Positions 14,882-24,600 are shown, numbered from the stretch's first letter. The stretch: DNA of 30,028 nucleotides from DATJPW01 sp035506215 (GCA_035506215.1 DATJPW010000248.1:1-30028), one strand, 5' to 3'. The notes: generated by a model not told the origin, from the letters alone. Translations and numbers: made by a program.

Positions 14882-15741
14882 CACGTTTCCTGCGCAGATT
14901 GCCGAACTCGGCTTCGCCGGGAATGATGGCACTCTCACTGCTTCTACACGGGACACTTATCCTGGCGATTGTCATTGTTTCATATTCCCGGTCACAATTC
15001 CAAAAGCCCATTCAGGTGAGCATCAGCCGAGTAAAAATGGTAGAGGGCGTATCACGTCCTCCGGCGGTAGAAAAGTTGCACCGCGGGCCATCCAAACGAC
15101 CTGAATTGTCTCAACGCGAACCTGTGCCGTCTTCGGAAACGACCCGTGAGATCTCCGACAATGTCAGGGAAAAGGTGGAAGTCAGTACGCTGAAACCCGC
15201 GGCCAACGATTCCATAAGATTGGCCAAACGCAAAAAACCCCCTCGCCGGGTTGAAACTGCCAAACCACTTGAGAAGAAACCGGAAGAAGCCGTGGAAAAG
15301 AAAGAGCAGGCCCAATCCTTCCTGGATAAACGCCTCGCCGCGATACGCAGAGACGTGGAAAACAAGAAAACCGACACAGTCGAATCAAGATCCAACTCCA
15401 CAGGCCCTCAAAATGATGGATCGCGAGAAGGCAACATCGCGGATCGGGAACTGTTACGGTGGTTAGACATGGTGAAGGGCCGAATCAACTCCCGGTGGTC
15501 GGTTTTCGTGGACAGCCGACCGGTCGGCAGAGTCACTGTCATTGGCGTCAGGTTAGCCGACGACGGTCAAGTGATAGACGTCTCAATTGACGACAGCTCA
15601 GGAGATGAAACATTCGACAGGTCGGCGATGAGGGCCGTTCTCCAAGCAACGCCTTTCCCACCCCTTACCGCCGATGCCAGAGAGAAAATACTCAGGGCCG
15701 GCGGACTTGCTCTCAGATTTACCCCGCGAGGACTACAGTGA
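14878..15741 (+). CDS. tolA: TolA/TonB-like energy-transducing protein
   Basis: A 287-residue single-pass protein. The N-terminal helix (about 17-38) carries the SxxxH pattern of TonB/TolA (SLLLH, Ser20-His24), used to couple to TolQR. A Lys/Glu/Pro-rich periplasmic spacer runs from about 50 to 180. The C-terminal domain (about 190-285) is TonB-like: INSRWSVF, GVRLADDGQVIDVSIDDSSGDETFDRSAMRAVLQATPFPPL. It should reach from the inner membrane towards TolB-Pal. Placement between tolR and tolB supports the TolA role even though the C-domain is TonB-like, as is usual outside enterobacteria. It overlaps tolR by four bases. Confidence 0.85.
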   Translation: MTRFLRRLPNSASPGMMALSLLLHGTLILAIVIVSYSRSQFQKPIQVSISRVKMVEGVSRPPAVEKLHRGPSKRPELSQREPVPSSETTREISDNVREKVEVSTLKPAANDSIRLAKRKKPPRRVETAKPLEKKPEEAVEKKEQAQSFLDKRLAAIRRDVENKKTDTVESRSNSTGPQNDGSREGNIADRELLRWLDMVKGRINSRWSVFVDSRPVGRVTVIGVRLADDGQVIDVSIDDSSGDETFDRSAMRAVLQATPFPPLTADAREKILRAGGLALRFTPRGLQ

Positions 15742-15843
15742 AGCGAGTGCAAATACAGAGCTGATGCAATCAGAAATGTTTTTGGTAGAGCATAGCGATG
15801 AAAGGCAAAATCCCCCAGTCTCCATAGGTATTAAGCAATAGAT

Positions 15844-17265
15844 ATGATCCACAAATTTCACAATATTATCACCCTCCCCCCTGCCCCATCCCATCAAGGG
15901 AGGGGGTTCAAAAACCCTCTCCCCTCGCGGGAGAAGGGAGGCAGAGGGGGTCTTCTCAGCGGGACGGCAGTACGACACCGAACGCGACATCGGGTCTTTG
16001 TCACTATCGTCTTCTCCGTTCTGTATATCTTGTGGATTTCCATTGCTCCGGCGAATTGCAAACTGATCATTGATCTTGATAACCCCAGCCTCTCCAGAAT
16101 GCCCATCGCCATTCCGGATTTTGTCACAAATCAGCCAGGGCCGCTGAACGGGCACGATCTCGCTGAAATCATCAGGAATGACCTCTATCTCACAGGATTA
16201 TTCAACATAGTAGACACGTCTTCGCTTCCCTTCCAGACTCCTGAAGGAGACCCCGATTTCGAGGCGTGTTCGCGCGCCGGGGCCCAGGCCGTGATTGCAG
16301 GGAAGTTCCTGATCAACGGCGGAGAACTGATTTTTGAAGGGAGGCTGTACGACGTAGCGCTGCGAAAAATGGAACTGGGGAAGAGATTCACGGCAAAAGT
16401 CCAGGACCATCGCCAACTCGCTCACCGATTCGGTGATCGAGTCATGGAAGCGCTAACCGGTTCTCCAGGCTGTTTTACGTCCCGAATAATTTTTGTCGGG
16501 GATTCTCCTCCCAAGGAAGTTTTCGGGATGGACTTTGACGGCCGAGGCTTGCGACAGATGACCAGTACCGGCACCATAAATATGTCGCCGAAATGGGCGC
16601 CCGACAGCCGGAGTATTCTGTTCACCTCGTACTTGAATCGCAACCCTGATCTCTGGTCGTTGGATTTGGATGGTTCGGTTTTGCGGCCGGTATCCGCTCG
16701 TCCCGGGATCAATGCGGCAGCTCGATTCTCTCCGTCCGGTGATGTTATAGCATTAGCGTTAAGTTTTAATGGAATACCTAATATATTTATTATAACACCT
16801 CAAGGTCAAATAATAAATAGGTTGACTAACGGGAGGGGAAATGATATCTCTCCCACATGGTCTCCGGACGGAGCCACCATAGCCTATGTTTCCGATCAGG
16901 CGGGGACGCCGCAAATTTACACAATTCCCGCAAAAGGTGGCCAGCCGAAGCGACTGACTTTCGAAGGCAATTACAACACAGACCCTGATTGGTCCCCCAG
17001 AGGGGACCTGCTTGCCTTCACGGCTCGTGTCGAAGGCCGGTTCCAAATATGCACCATTAGGCCGGACGGCACGGACCTTAGAGTGCTCACCAGGCAGGGA
17101 GTGAACCAGGAGCCCGCTTGGTCGCCCGACGGAAGAATGATAGCGTTTTCCTCAAACCGTGATGGAAGGCGGCTTATATACCTGATGGATTCCCGCGGCG
17201 ACGTCCAGGTTCCGGTCTCGCCCATTTCGGGAAAGGCCCCGGCCTGGTCACGCAGCGCCAGATGA
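15844..17265 (+). CDS. tolB: TolB beta-propeller protein, with repeat-derived N-terminal extension
   Basis: A 473-residue frame. From about residue 51 it is standard TolB: signal-like hydrophobic segment (VFVTIVFSVLYILWISIAPANC), the N-terminal domain (LIIDLDNPSLSRMPIAIPDF, LTGLFNIVDT) and a six-bladed propeller with WSPDG repeats. Periplasmic TolB binds Pal and TolA. The first 50 residues are odd: they are encoded by GC-rich palindromic repeat DNA (15871-15950), and an in-frame stop at 15832 makes 15844 the only upstream ATG. There is no good ribosome site, so an internal non-ATG start is possible. Codons 300-327 form an AT-rich, ATA-rich patch. Confidence 0.88.
   Translation: MIHKFHNIITLPPAPSHQGRGFKNPLPSREKGGRGGLLSGTAVRHRTRHRVFVTIVFSVLYILWISIAPANCKLIIDLDNPSLSRMPIAIPDFVTNQPGPLNGHDLAEIIRNDLYLTGLFNIVDTSSLPFQTPEGDPDFEACSRAGAQAVIAGKFLINGGELIFEGRLYDVALRKMELGKRFTAKVQDHRQLAHRFGDRVMEALTGSPGCFTSRIIFVGDSPPKEVFGMDFDGRGLRQMTSTGTINMSPKWAPDSRSILFTSYLNRNPDLWSLDLDGSVLRPVSARPGINAAARFSPSGDVIALALSFNGIPNIFIITPQGQIINRLTNGRGNDISPTWSPDGATIAYVSDQAGTPQIYTIPAKGGQPKRLTFEGNYNTDPDWSPRGDLLAFTARVEGRFQICTIRPDGTDLRVLTRQGVNQEPAWSPDGRMIAFSSNRDGRRLIYLMDSRGDVQVPVSPISGKAPAWSRSAR
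15871..15950. repeat. Dispersed GC-rich palindromic repeat inside tolB 5' end
   Basis: Two adjacent palindromes: ACCCTCCC...GGGAGGGGGT (15871-15907) and CCCTCTCCC...GGGAGAAGGG with an outer AGAGGGGG (15914-15950). This CCCTCTCCC/GGGAG type is a common extragenic repeat in many proteobacteria. Here it lies within the only frame that can start tolB at an ATG. Confidence 0.6.
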
Positions 17266-17301
17266 AACATGGGATGATAGGAGAACAAGGAGAGGACGTC
17301 G

Positions 17302-17799
17302 ATGTCATCTCGCTGCCTGAAGTTAACGATAATTCTGTTGGCCACATTGTGTCTCGGTCTTGCAGGCTGTGCTCAAAAGATAGTTAAGCCGCGGCCCCCG
17401 TATCCCGGTCCGCCCGGTCCTTACGTAGGCGGTCCGGTGGGGGAGCAGGAGATTCAGGCCGTTCAGGCAGGTCTAAAGCCGGTATATTTCGACTATGACA
17501 GGTATACGCTTAGTCCTCAAGCACAGGCGGACCTACAGTACAATGCCGAAGTATTGAGAAGGGCGCCGTACATAGCGATTGTCGCTGAAGGTCATTGCGA
17601 CGAGCGAGGGACTGCCGAATACAATCTGGCGCTCGGCGACCGCCGCGCTCGGTCCTCTGTAGACTATTTGGCAACTCTGGGGCTCGATCCTCGTAGGTTC
17701 TCAACAGTCTCTTACGGTTCGGAACTACCGGTGGACCCAGGTCATAACGAGGCCGCGTGGGCCCAGAATCGCCGAGTTTACCTGAGGGTGTCGCGATAA
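17302..17799 (+). CDS. pal: Pal, peptidoglycan-associated lipoprotein
   Basis: A 165-residue outer-membrane lipoprotein. Lipobox LAGC gives Cys23; a Pro/Gly linker follows; the OmpA-like domain runs from about 58 to 165 (PVYFDYDRYTLSPQAQADL, VAEGHCDERGTAEYNLALGDRRA, NRRVYLRV). Asp100 and Arg114/115 correspond to the residues that hold diaminopimelate of peptidoglycan. The usual GHTDERGT is GHCDERGT here. AAGGAG precedes the start. It lies 36 bases after tolB and its stop overlaps the cpoB start. Confidence 0.95.
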   Translation: MSSRCLKLTIILLATLCLGLAGCAQKIVKPRPPYPGPPGPYVGGPVGEQEIQAVQAGLKPVYFDYDRYTLSPQAQADLQYNAEVLRRAPYIAIVAEGHCDERGTAEYNLALGDRRARSSVDYLATLGLDPRRFSTVSYGSELPVDPGHNEAAWAQNRRVYLRVSR

Positions 17800-18650
17800 T
17801 GGAGCATTCGACTTTTCCGGTGATGCGCAAAGCGCGGCTCCTCTGTGCACTTCTTATGCTCTGTTTCCCACTGGCCGGGTGCCTCACCAGATCGGTGGGC
17901 CCCACGCTACCTTACGTCCAGCCAGCGAATTCCGTGCCCAATGTTGATCCGGTTCCTTTGCAAATATCAGCTCGTATGCAAGAATTGGAAACAGAGATGC
18001 AACGGCTGAGAGACATGATAGAGCGTCTCCAGGCCTCCGGCGCGAGTGAAAGGGAAATCAGAGACCTGCAAGAGCGTGTTTCTATGATTGAAAAGCAGGT
18101 GGGTATCGGAACGGCTGCACGCGGTCGCGTGCCGGACGCAAGCGCCAGGATGACTGAAGTCCCAAGGCAAGACCAAAGTCCGGTTCAGCCTTCGGCGGAA
18201 ATCCGACAGCCAACTTTGGCGGCCGTAGGCAATCAGGCCCCCCCGGTCGAGATCGTCGAGGCCCCCGTATCTCCAGAGGAACGGGCATACAAGGACGCTT
18301 ATGCCGCTCTGAGACGCCAATCCTCGGACGAGGCCGTCCAGCTTTTTGATGACTTCTTGAGAAGATACCCGAGAAGCCCGCTGGCCGCTGATGCAGTCTA
18401 TTGGATGGCGGAAGCTCGGTTCGCTCAAGCTCGTTATGACGAGGCCGTGCTGCTGTTTGATCGGGTAATCAAAGAGTTTCCCGGTTCCAAAAAAGAGCTT
18501 GATGCATTACTGAAGCAAGGACAGGCCTTTGAGAAAATGGGAGACCAACGTTCCGCGGCAATCATATTTCAGAGAGTGGTCAAAGAAAATCCGCACACTG
18601 CCCAGGCCCGCATCGCAGCCGGTAAGCTGAAATCCTCCACCCTTCAGTAA
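17799..18650 (+). CDS. cpoB: CpoB/YbgF-like Tol-Pal coordinator, lipoprotein form
   Basis: A 283-residue protein. The signal peptide ends in FPLAGC (Cys28), so it looks like a lipoprotein, whereas E. coli CpoB is soluble and periplasmic. A coiled coil spans about 60-105 (MQELETEMQRLRDMIERLQ), then a variable linker, then the TPR/Tol-Pal domain at about 160-283 (AYKDAYAALRRQSSDEAVQLF, AVYWMAEARFAQARYDEAVLLFD). CpoB couples Tol-Pal constriction with peptidoglycan synthesis. The ATG at 17799 overlaps the pal stop (TAATG) with TGAGGG upstream; the frame opens earlier at 17757 inside pal, and Met at 17823 is a less likely start. Confidence 0.9.
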   Translation: MEHSTFPVMRKARLLCALLMLCFPLAGCLTRSVGPTLPYVQPANSVPNVDPVPLQISARMQELETEMQRLRDMIERLQASGASEREIRDLQERVSMIEKQVGIGTAARGRVPDASARMTEVPRQDQSPVQPSAEIRQPTLAAVGNQAPPVEIVEAPVSPEERAYKDAYAALRRQSSDEAVQLFDDFLRRYPRSPLAADAVYWMAEARFAQARYDEAVLLFDRVIKEFPGSKKELDALLKQGQAFEKMGDQRSAAIIFQRVVKENPHTAQARIAAGKLKSSTLQ

Positions 18651-18723
18651 CAATTCCAACTAGCTACAATTGTCGGCAAAAGTTCCGCGCGAAGCAAAAG
18701 ATGCTTTGATGGTCAGCTTGGTG

Positions 18724-18746
18724 GTAGGACCGGCATCTTGCCGGCC
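18724..18746. repeat. Third copy of the GGACCGGCA palindrome
   Basis: GTAGGACCGGCA followed by TCT and TGCCGGCC: a diverged copy of the units at 9421-9496. It lies in the gap after cpoB. Confidence 0.7.
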
Positions 18747-18880
18747 ATTCCGAATGACAGACGGGACGGCTCGGCCAGTCAAGGATTCCACGCGAACATT
18801 TTGGGGAATCGCTCCATCATTTTATCCATTGGCCCGCGGGGGGACGCCGGTCCCCTCCCAAAGTCCGGAGGACGCTCTTA

Positions 18881-18894
18881 TATTCGCGCGAATA
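18881..18894. repeat. 14-bp perfect palindrome
   Basis: TATTCGCGCGAATA is a perfect palindrome just past the stop of the Gln/Pro-rich gene and on the far side of cpoB. Nearby, GGGGAC/GTCCCC (18840-18855) forms another short hairpin. There is no T-run, so a terminator role is doubtful. Confidence 0.4.
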
Positions 18895-18904
18895 GCGCAG
18901 CCGT

Positions 18905-19471
18905 CTATTGTTGACCATAACCTCCGGGAGACATTGCTTGGCCGCCGACCATGCCCGGGTAGGCCTGGGTCGCGGGCTGCTGCATCATCTGAGGAGCGGC
19001 CTGTTGATAAGCCTGCGGCGCGGTTTGATAGGTCTGCGGAGCCATCTGATATCCCTGCGGAGCGGCTTGGTACCCCTGAGGCATGGGCTGGTACGTCTGC
19101 GGGGCCGTTTGATACTGCTGAACACCAGCAGGCTGACCAGCTTGCGGCATCTGAGCGTATCCGCCAGGCGCAGCCTGAGGCGGCATATAATTTACATTGG
19201 GCTGGGGGTACTGCGGGTACGGGGCCTGAGGTCCGTAGGATCCACCGGGAGCTTGTCCACCGGATGGAACAGGTGACGACTGGCCCGACCAAAAGGGATT
19301 AAATTGATACCCCGGATTGCCGGTCCACCATGCCCGGAGATCGCCGAGAGCGGAATTGTCGATGGCATCCCTGGAAGCATTGCCTGAGAAAAGATAATCG
19401 AGAAAGGCATAGGACGGCATTGTCACGCCAAGTTGCAGCAAAACTATGAGAAGGAGGATCAACTTTTTCAT
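18905..19471 (-). CDS. Secreted Gln/Pro/Tyr-rich low-complexity protein
   Basis: A 188-residue protein of no recognised family. It has a clear signal peptide (MKKLILLLIVLLQLGVTMPSYA), a short folded-looking stretch (FLDYLFSGNASRDAIDNSALGDLRAWW), then a low-complexity region dominated by Gln, Pro, Tyr, Ala and Gly with the unit APQxYQ repeated several times. Such regions are often disordered and sticky, as in matrix or surface proteins; that is inference. The ATG at 19471 has GGGAG upstream; the frame reaches 19516 but without a ribosome site. A good promoter is at 19516-19544. Confidence 0.7.
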   Translation of the reverse strand: MKKLILLLIVLLQLGVTMPSYAFLDYLFSGNASRDAIDNSALGDLRAWWTGNPGYQFNPFWSGQSSPVPSGGQAPGGSYGPQAPYPQYPQPNVNYMPPQAAPGGYAQMPQAGQPAGVQQYQTAPQTYQPMPQGYQAAPQGYQMAPQTYQTAPQAYQQAAPQMMQQPATQAYPGMVGGQAMSPGGYGQQ

Positions 19472-19515
19472 GGAATTATTCTCCCAGTAAAACGATTGCT
19501 GATAAAGTTTGTGCA

Positions 19516-19544
19516 ATGATAACGTTTGCAGAGGAATCAGTCAA
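19516..19544 (-). promoter_or_regulatory. Promoter of the Gln/Pro-rich gene
   Basis: On the minus strand TTGACT (19544-19539), a 17-base spacer and TATCAT (19521-19516). The leader would be about 38 bases. Confidence 0.65.
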
Positions 19545-19614
19545 GAATTCAAATATCATGAATTAATTCAAGATGGATATGTGAGGATAATCGGTGTCTG
19601 GTGGTGAAGAGGGA

Positions 19615-21057
19615 TCAGCGGGTGGCAATGGTGCTTTCGCGATCAGCAGTCCTTATCAAGACCCCGCCTCCCAGCGCTGTCAGCCGTTGGTCCTTGACGA
19701 AGTTGAAACGTGTCCTCAAGCCTTCCGGTATGGAACGAGGAGTTCGAGCCATCTCCTGGTGCTTGCTTACCGGATTGAGGTACTTGCCTCTTTGGAGCAA
19801 TTCAAAATGGAGATGGGGACCTGTGGCGTCACCTGTCTGCCCCACGAGTCCGACTATCTGGCCCTGTTTTACAGGTTTACTTTTCTCGATCTCGATTTTG
19901 TGCAGATGTCCGTATCGGCTCTCGTAACCGTCCTCGTGCTTGATGCAAACAAATTTGCCGTACCCGTTTTTCCATCCGGCAAACGTGACCACACCCTTCG
20001 CCACGGCCCTGGCAGGGGTCCCCTTGGGCGCGCCGTAATCGGTGCCCATATGATGGCGAAATATTTGGTAGATGGGATGAAAACGATTCCTCTGGAAGCC
20101 CGAGGTGACCCGCATCACGCTGAGGGGAGATCTCAGCAAGCTCTTTTCTAATTCGATTCCCTTTGAGTCGTAGTACGGGTGAGGCTGATCCTCAAGTTGG
20201 TCCTTAAGCTTGTAGTCAAAAAATATGGCCTCTTTCCTTCCAGTCTTTTTTCCATCATAAACCGCGGCCAGTATATCGCCGTAACCTGAGGGCCGATCAT
20301 CGGCATACTTTCTTTGGAAAAGGACCTTGCAAGTATCTCCTCGCATCGATTCACGCTCGAAATCAATATCATATTTAAAGACATGGTGAAGCATGGCTGC
20401 GAGTTTTTGACCTTCGCCAATTCTCTTCAAGGATTGGTCGAGAGTCCCGGTCATCCGAAACGAGATACTCTCAGTCTTGAAATCAAGGACGACTTCTTCC
20501 TTCCGGCATCGAATGTTGTTCCCTTCTTTGACTGCATGAAAAACATTGGCCGGATCATATTCAAATGAGGCCTTGAGGAAGTTGCCGTTCTCGTCGACGA
20601 CAACGCTGTAACTACCTCCAGAGTTGAGAGGAGTATTTGCGTCAAAGACAAACGGCTTGTTGGGTTTGCTGAGGCTCTTTTGGATTGCCGCGGCCAAGCG
20701 GTCGGCGATTTTTCTCGATTCAGTCTCATCAAGAAGATTGGCGTTCAACAGCAGGTACAAGGTGTCGCCCTCGCCCGTGAGGTCGACCATCTCCTGGGAG
20801 CCCGCCTGAACTTGAGAGTCTTTTCCATTCAGCGCTTCGTCGGGAGCCCCGACTGCGCAAGTGTTGTTGTCCCCGGTGAGAGACGCGGGATCCGCACTGC
20901 CGGAAAACGGTATATTGGCGGAAGCGCCAGGCACGAGATACAGGTACAGACCTACAGCGATGGTCCCGACGGCAAGAATAGACACCGCGATCGTTCTCAG
21001 AGCGTGACCCAATCCCGGGCCTACGGCCATCTTTATCTGGCGGCGATCACTGAGCAC
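19615..21057 (-). CDS. M23-family murein endopeptidase (MepM-like)
   Basis: A 480-residue inner-membrane-anchored periplasmic peptidase. The hydrophobic helix at about 20-42 is followed by an N-terminal regulatory region with an OapA/LysM-like part and the M23 domain at about 325-435. Zinc ligands are visible in HMGTDYGAPKGTP (HxxxD) and GPHLHFELL (HxH). M23 enzymes cleave peptide cross-links of peptidoglycan. Start choice is uncertain: GTG at 21057 has GGAGG but 15 bases away; ATG at 21030 has none. A 12-codon leader frame (ATG at 21071) ends two bases before the 21030 ATG. The promoter at 21086-21114 would give a very short leader. Confidence 0.88.
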   Translation of the reverse strand: MLSDRRQIKMAVGPGLGHALRTIAVSILAVGTIAVGLYLYLVPGASANIPFSGSADPASLTGDNNTCAVGAPDEALNGKDSQVQAGSQEMVDLTGEGDTLYLLLNANLLDETESRKIADRLAAAIQKSLSKPNKPFVFDANTPLNSGGSYSVVVDENGNFLKASFEYDPANVFHAVKEGNNIRCRKEEVVLDFKTESISFRMTGTLDQSLKRIGEGQKLAAMLHHVFKYDIDFERESMRGDTCKVLFQRKYADDRPSGYGDILAAVYDGKKTGRKEAIFFDYKLKDQLEDQPHPYYDSKGIELEKSLLRSPLSVMRVTSGFQRNRFHPIYQIFRHHMGTDYGAPKGTPARAVAKGVVTFAGWKNGYGKFVCIKHEDGYESRYGHLHKIEIEKSKPVKQGQIVGLVGQTGDATGPHLHFELLQRGKYLNPVSKHQEMARTPRSIPEGLRTRFNFVKDQRLTALGGGVLIRTADRESTIATR

Positions 21058-21085
21058 GGCCTTTTATCCATACCTCCGACCTGCA

Positions 21086-21114
21086 AACATAGCATCAATC
21101 CTCATGTCAGTCAA
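21086..21114 (-). promoter_or_regulatory. Promoter of the M23 peptidase gene
   Basis: On the minus strand TTGACT (21114-21109), a 17-base spacer and TATGTT (21091-21086). Transcription would start near 21079, only about 22 bases before the GTG start. Confidence 0.55.
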
Positions 21115-21296
21115 CACGTTATTACAGTCGTATCGGACGAATATTCAAGTGATATTTGGGCCGCGGGGAGGAACATTTTGTTCTTGCGGGTGTCGTGTAC
21201 GGGCAAATGGGGATCGAGAATTACGATCATTTCTAAATTCGCCGAAAACACTAACCCTCCAGTCTGGGGTTGAGGTGTGGACGGGAGGAGGCAGCC

Positions 21297-21572
21297 ATGG
21301 CAACGGAGCAGAAGTTATGGCTGGATGAATATGCGGTCACATGCAGGGTATTCAAGGGCAGATGGAATATTCGCCACTGTCTGAGAATGTATAATGATAT
21401 AAAAGACCTGAAAATTCAGATGTCTTCAAGGGCCCACGGAAAAGTGACGCGTCACGAGTCTTGTTATAATCCTTGTGAACGATGCAAGGTTTTGCACCAT
21501 TATATCAGCAGCCTACCGCATCAGGATCGGTTCAACGAGCAGGAAACCTACGAACACGCATTGGCTGTCTGA
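21297..21572 (+). CDS. Four-Cys mini-protein, copy 2 of a local family
   Basis: A 91-residue protein of unknown family, paralogous to the product at 9681. Shared pattern: WLD, C-x3-KGRW-x4-CL (CRVFKGRWNIRHCL), then a basic linker and C-x2-C-x-x-L (CERCKVL). Copy 2 has an additional Cys (ESCYNPCERC) and a His-rich, acidic C-terminal extension. A metal-bound mini-domain is likely; its partner is unknown. GGAGGAGG six bases before the ATG at 21297 is a very strong ribosome site. It is divergent from the M23 gene and convergent with the pseudokinase gene. Confidence 0.7.
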   Translation: MATEQKLWLDEYAVTCRVFKGRWNIRHCLRMYNDIKDLKIQMSSRAHGKVTRHESCYNPCERCKVLHHYISSLPHQDRFNEQETYEHALAV

Positions 21573-21644
21573 TACCAATTGCGTCCCACCAGCGACTCGG
21601 AATTTTGCAAGCTTGTAGTTTGTCCCAAAATGCGAAGTGTCGTA

Positions 21645-24600
21645 TCAGGATGTGCGCATACCTTCCAGAAATACTTGCTGAATATCTGTCACGCTCTGCC
21701 ACCGTTTTTCCGGGTCTTTCTCCAAACACTTCACGATTATGGCTTCCAACCAATCCGGCACCAGTGGATTAACCAGAGTTGGCGGAGTAACGTGAACGGT
21801 TCTCTGTTGTAGCTTATACTCTGATAAAGTGGGCCCGGGGAACGGATATTCGCCTGTCACAATAAAATACATTAAAATCCCTAGAGAATATATTTCCGCG
21901 GCCTTTTCCTTAATGATCCCAGACCGGCCGGCAAAAAATTCCGGGGGCATGGTGGCTGGATTCATGCCTGGATCCTGCCATCTGGGCTGTCGAGCGCCGC
22001 TGAGGCTCCTAAACATCTGAGAGTATCCCAAGCCCATCACGCGGCAGTCTTTGAAATCTTCACTAAGCAATATATGGGCGGGTTGAAGGTGCAGGTGGAA
22101 AGTCCTCCGAAGCCTGCCGTCTAACCCTTTGTATTGATGGGCAAAAGCTATCGCGTCAATAATCTTGTAAACCATTGCCTGCAAGACACGGAATTCGGGA
22201 CGCTTCTCTGACTGGATCAGTTGTTCCAGGGTGATGGCTAGATATGGGTAGATGATGGCCTGGATGCCTCCGGGGCCTGAAACCCGGTCCTCCACCCTCA
22301 AAATATTGTTATGAACCAAATTGAATCCCACGTCAGCTATGGCTCGTAAAAAGTCGTCCAAGGCATTAGGTTCCAGCAAGTCCTTCCTGAACACCCTCAT
22401 CAACACATTACGACCGGTCTTGACTTCGATGCCGAAACATAAGTTCCCCCACCCGTCGATCAACAGCACGGCGGTATCCTTATAAGCCAATCCGCCCGTT
22501 GCAGGAACGAATAGCTCATTGGGATTGTAATGGGTCAGCTTGATCCCTTTGGCATGGCTTGAAACAAAAGTGGTGACGGGTGCCGTGGAAGACTTTCCGA
22601 TATCCATGAGTTCAATCAACTGGGCAGCGGCCGACGCATCACTTGTCTCAGGCACGGCCGGTTCGGGCTCGCTCGGCCGTTCCCTCACGGGCTGCTCCGG
22701 TTCAGCCGACAAAGGTTCTATTTCCAGTTTGGACGATTCGGGATGAAGCTCGGGGCGTTCCGGGTCCGGCGTCTGTTCGCTGGGGAGTGCTGTTGATTTC
22801 TGTTCCCTTGTCTCCTGGGGTTCAATAGGGGAGGTAGAGACCGACTCGACCTGCTTGTCCCTTGGTCTGGTCCGGCGTCCAGGCTTAGTTTTTTTCAGGG
22901 TGAGCAAGTATTCATCAATCTTTGCATGTTCGTTCCTGGCCGCCTCCATTATTTCCAAGGACAACGGATCCTTGGCCTTGCGCTTGACAAGTTCGAGAGC
23001 TGTCGCCACGAGTAGCTTGCCGCTGCCTTGTTCCAAGATCGGCTCGAGTACACCGTGTTCCACCGCGAAGGAGCCGGTTTTATCAATCAGACGCTGGTGA
23101 TCCGGCTTAAGTTCAGCTAGGTACAGGAGGTGTTTGAAGCACTGTTTGTGATCGCCTCGATTCTCATAAGCCTCGATCAGTGACCTGCGCGCGGCGACGT
23201 TATCCGGTTCATATTCCACCAGTTTTTCCATAAGGGCCACTGTCGTGGTATCCTGAGCCCCTGTCTTGAGCAGTTGCTTGAGTATCTTGGCGTTAAGTTC
23301 CGGGTTGCCTTCCTGGATGGTTGGTTCGACGAGGCCGTTATCTACAACGCATATCGCGAGATCAGTCAAATAATCATGATTTTCGCCGTCAATCTCATGC
23401 AGGACACGCAGCTTGGCCACATACTTGTCAAGCTCGCCACGTGTAAGATAGACCGTGCTGAGCATCTTGTTTATTCCGACAGCATGAGGCTGAAATTCAA
23501 GAACTTTCTCGTAAATAGCCACCGCGTCCGAATGAACCTGCGATTTGGAAAGGAATATCTGAGCGATTTTCTTAATGATTAACGGGTTTCCCTCGGCCAC
23601 CGCATCCGAGACACGATCATTGTCCACGTACAATCGGGCGGCCTCCTCGATATATGCATCAGACTGGTTTCTATCGAGTTGGTGAAGAATAGTGAGTTCA
23701 CTGACTGCCTTCCGAAACTCGCCCTCCCTAACGTACGTATCGGCAAGCATCTTATGGATCCGAGGATCGGTGCGATCGTACTCCAGGCTCTTCAGATAAA
23801 TCCGACCCGCTTCCTGAGTCACGACCTTGTCGCCTAGGAATTCCTCACAGATGGTCTTGATGAGTTCTTTGTTGCCGGATTCCACTGCCAAGTCGGTATG
23901 GCCTTGAGATATAAGAAAGTGCACGGTATCCGTAAGGAATCGGCTCTCCATGGGCCGTATTTCGAGCAGGCGCAGTGCATGGTTGAGCAATTTTTCAGGC
24001 TCCTCAAGTTTTCGATAGGTGCTGAAGAGCTTTTCATGGACCTCGACCATTTGGTCTTCATCCAGATCTGTTTCCAGAAGCTGCTCGTAAATTTCCGCGG
24101 CTTCGGCCTGTTTACCGAGCGCGGTCATCAGCTCGACGCCGAGAGTATAATCTTCCGTCCGTCTGAGACCGGCAAGCGATCTCATTTTTTCCCAGTTTCT
24201 TACAGCTTCACGAATGTCATCTGTCTTCTGGTAACAAACGGCCAGTCGGCGATACACATCCGGATTACGGACCTCTCCCCCGTGAAGCGCCAAGTACTTG
24301 TTGAAGGCCACAATGGCCTCGATGTAATCACTGGTGCGGTAGAGCTCTTCAGCCCGCTTAATTGTGGCCGGAATGCTGGCGGCATCTTTGGCTGCCTCGA
24401 GTCTTCGCCGTGCTTGTATGAAATATAATCCGAACCCGCCTGCCACCAGAAACACCACGAGAAGCCCAATCAACAGGATCGGCGATACCCCTGAGTCCGA
24501 AGGAGGGCTCCAGGGGATGGTCTGCTCTTTAAGGACAAAGCCCGTGGTCTTCTTGTCAGGGATTCTTACTTCAAGAAAATCGCCTTTTGCCCCCACGGTT

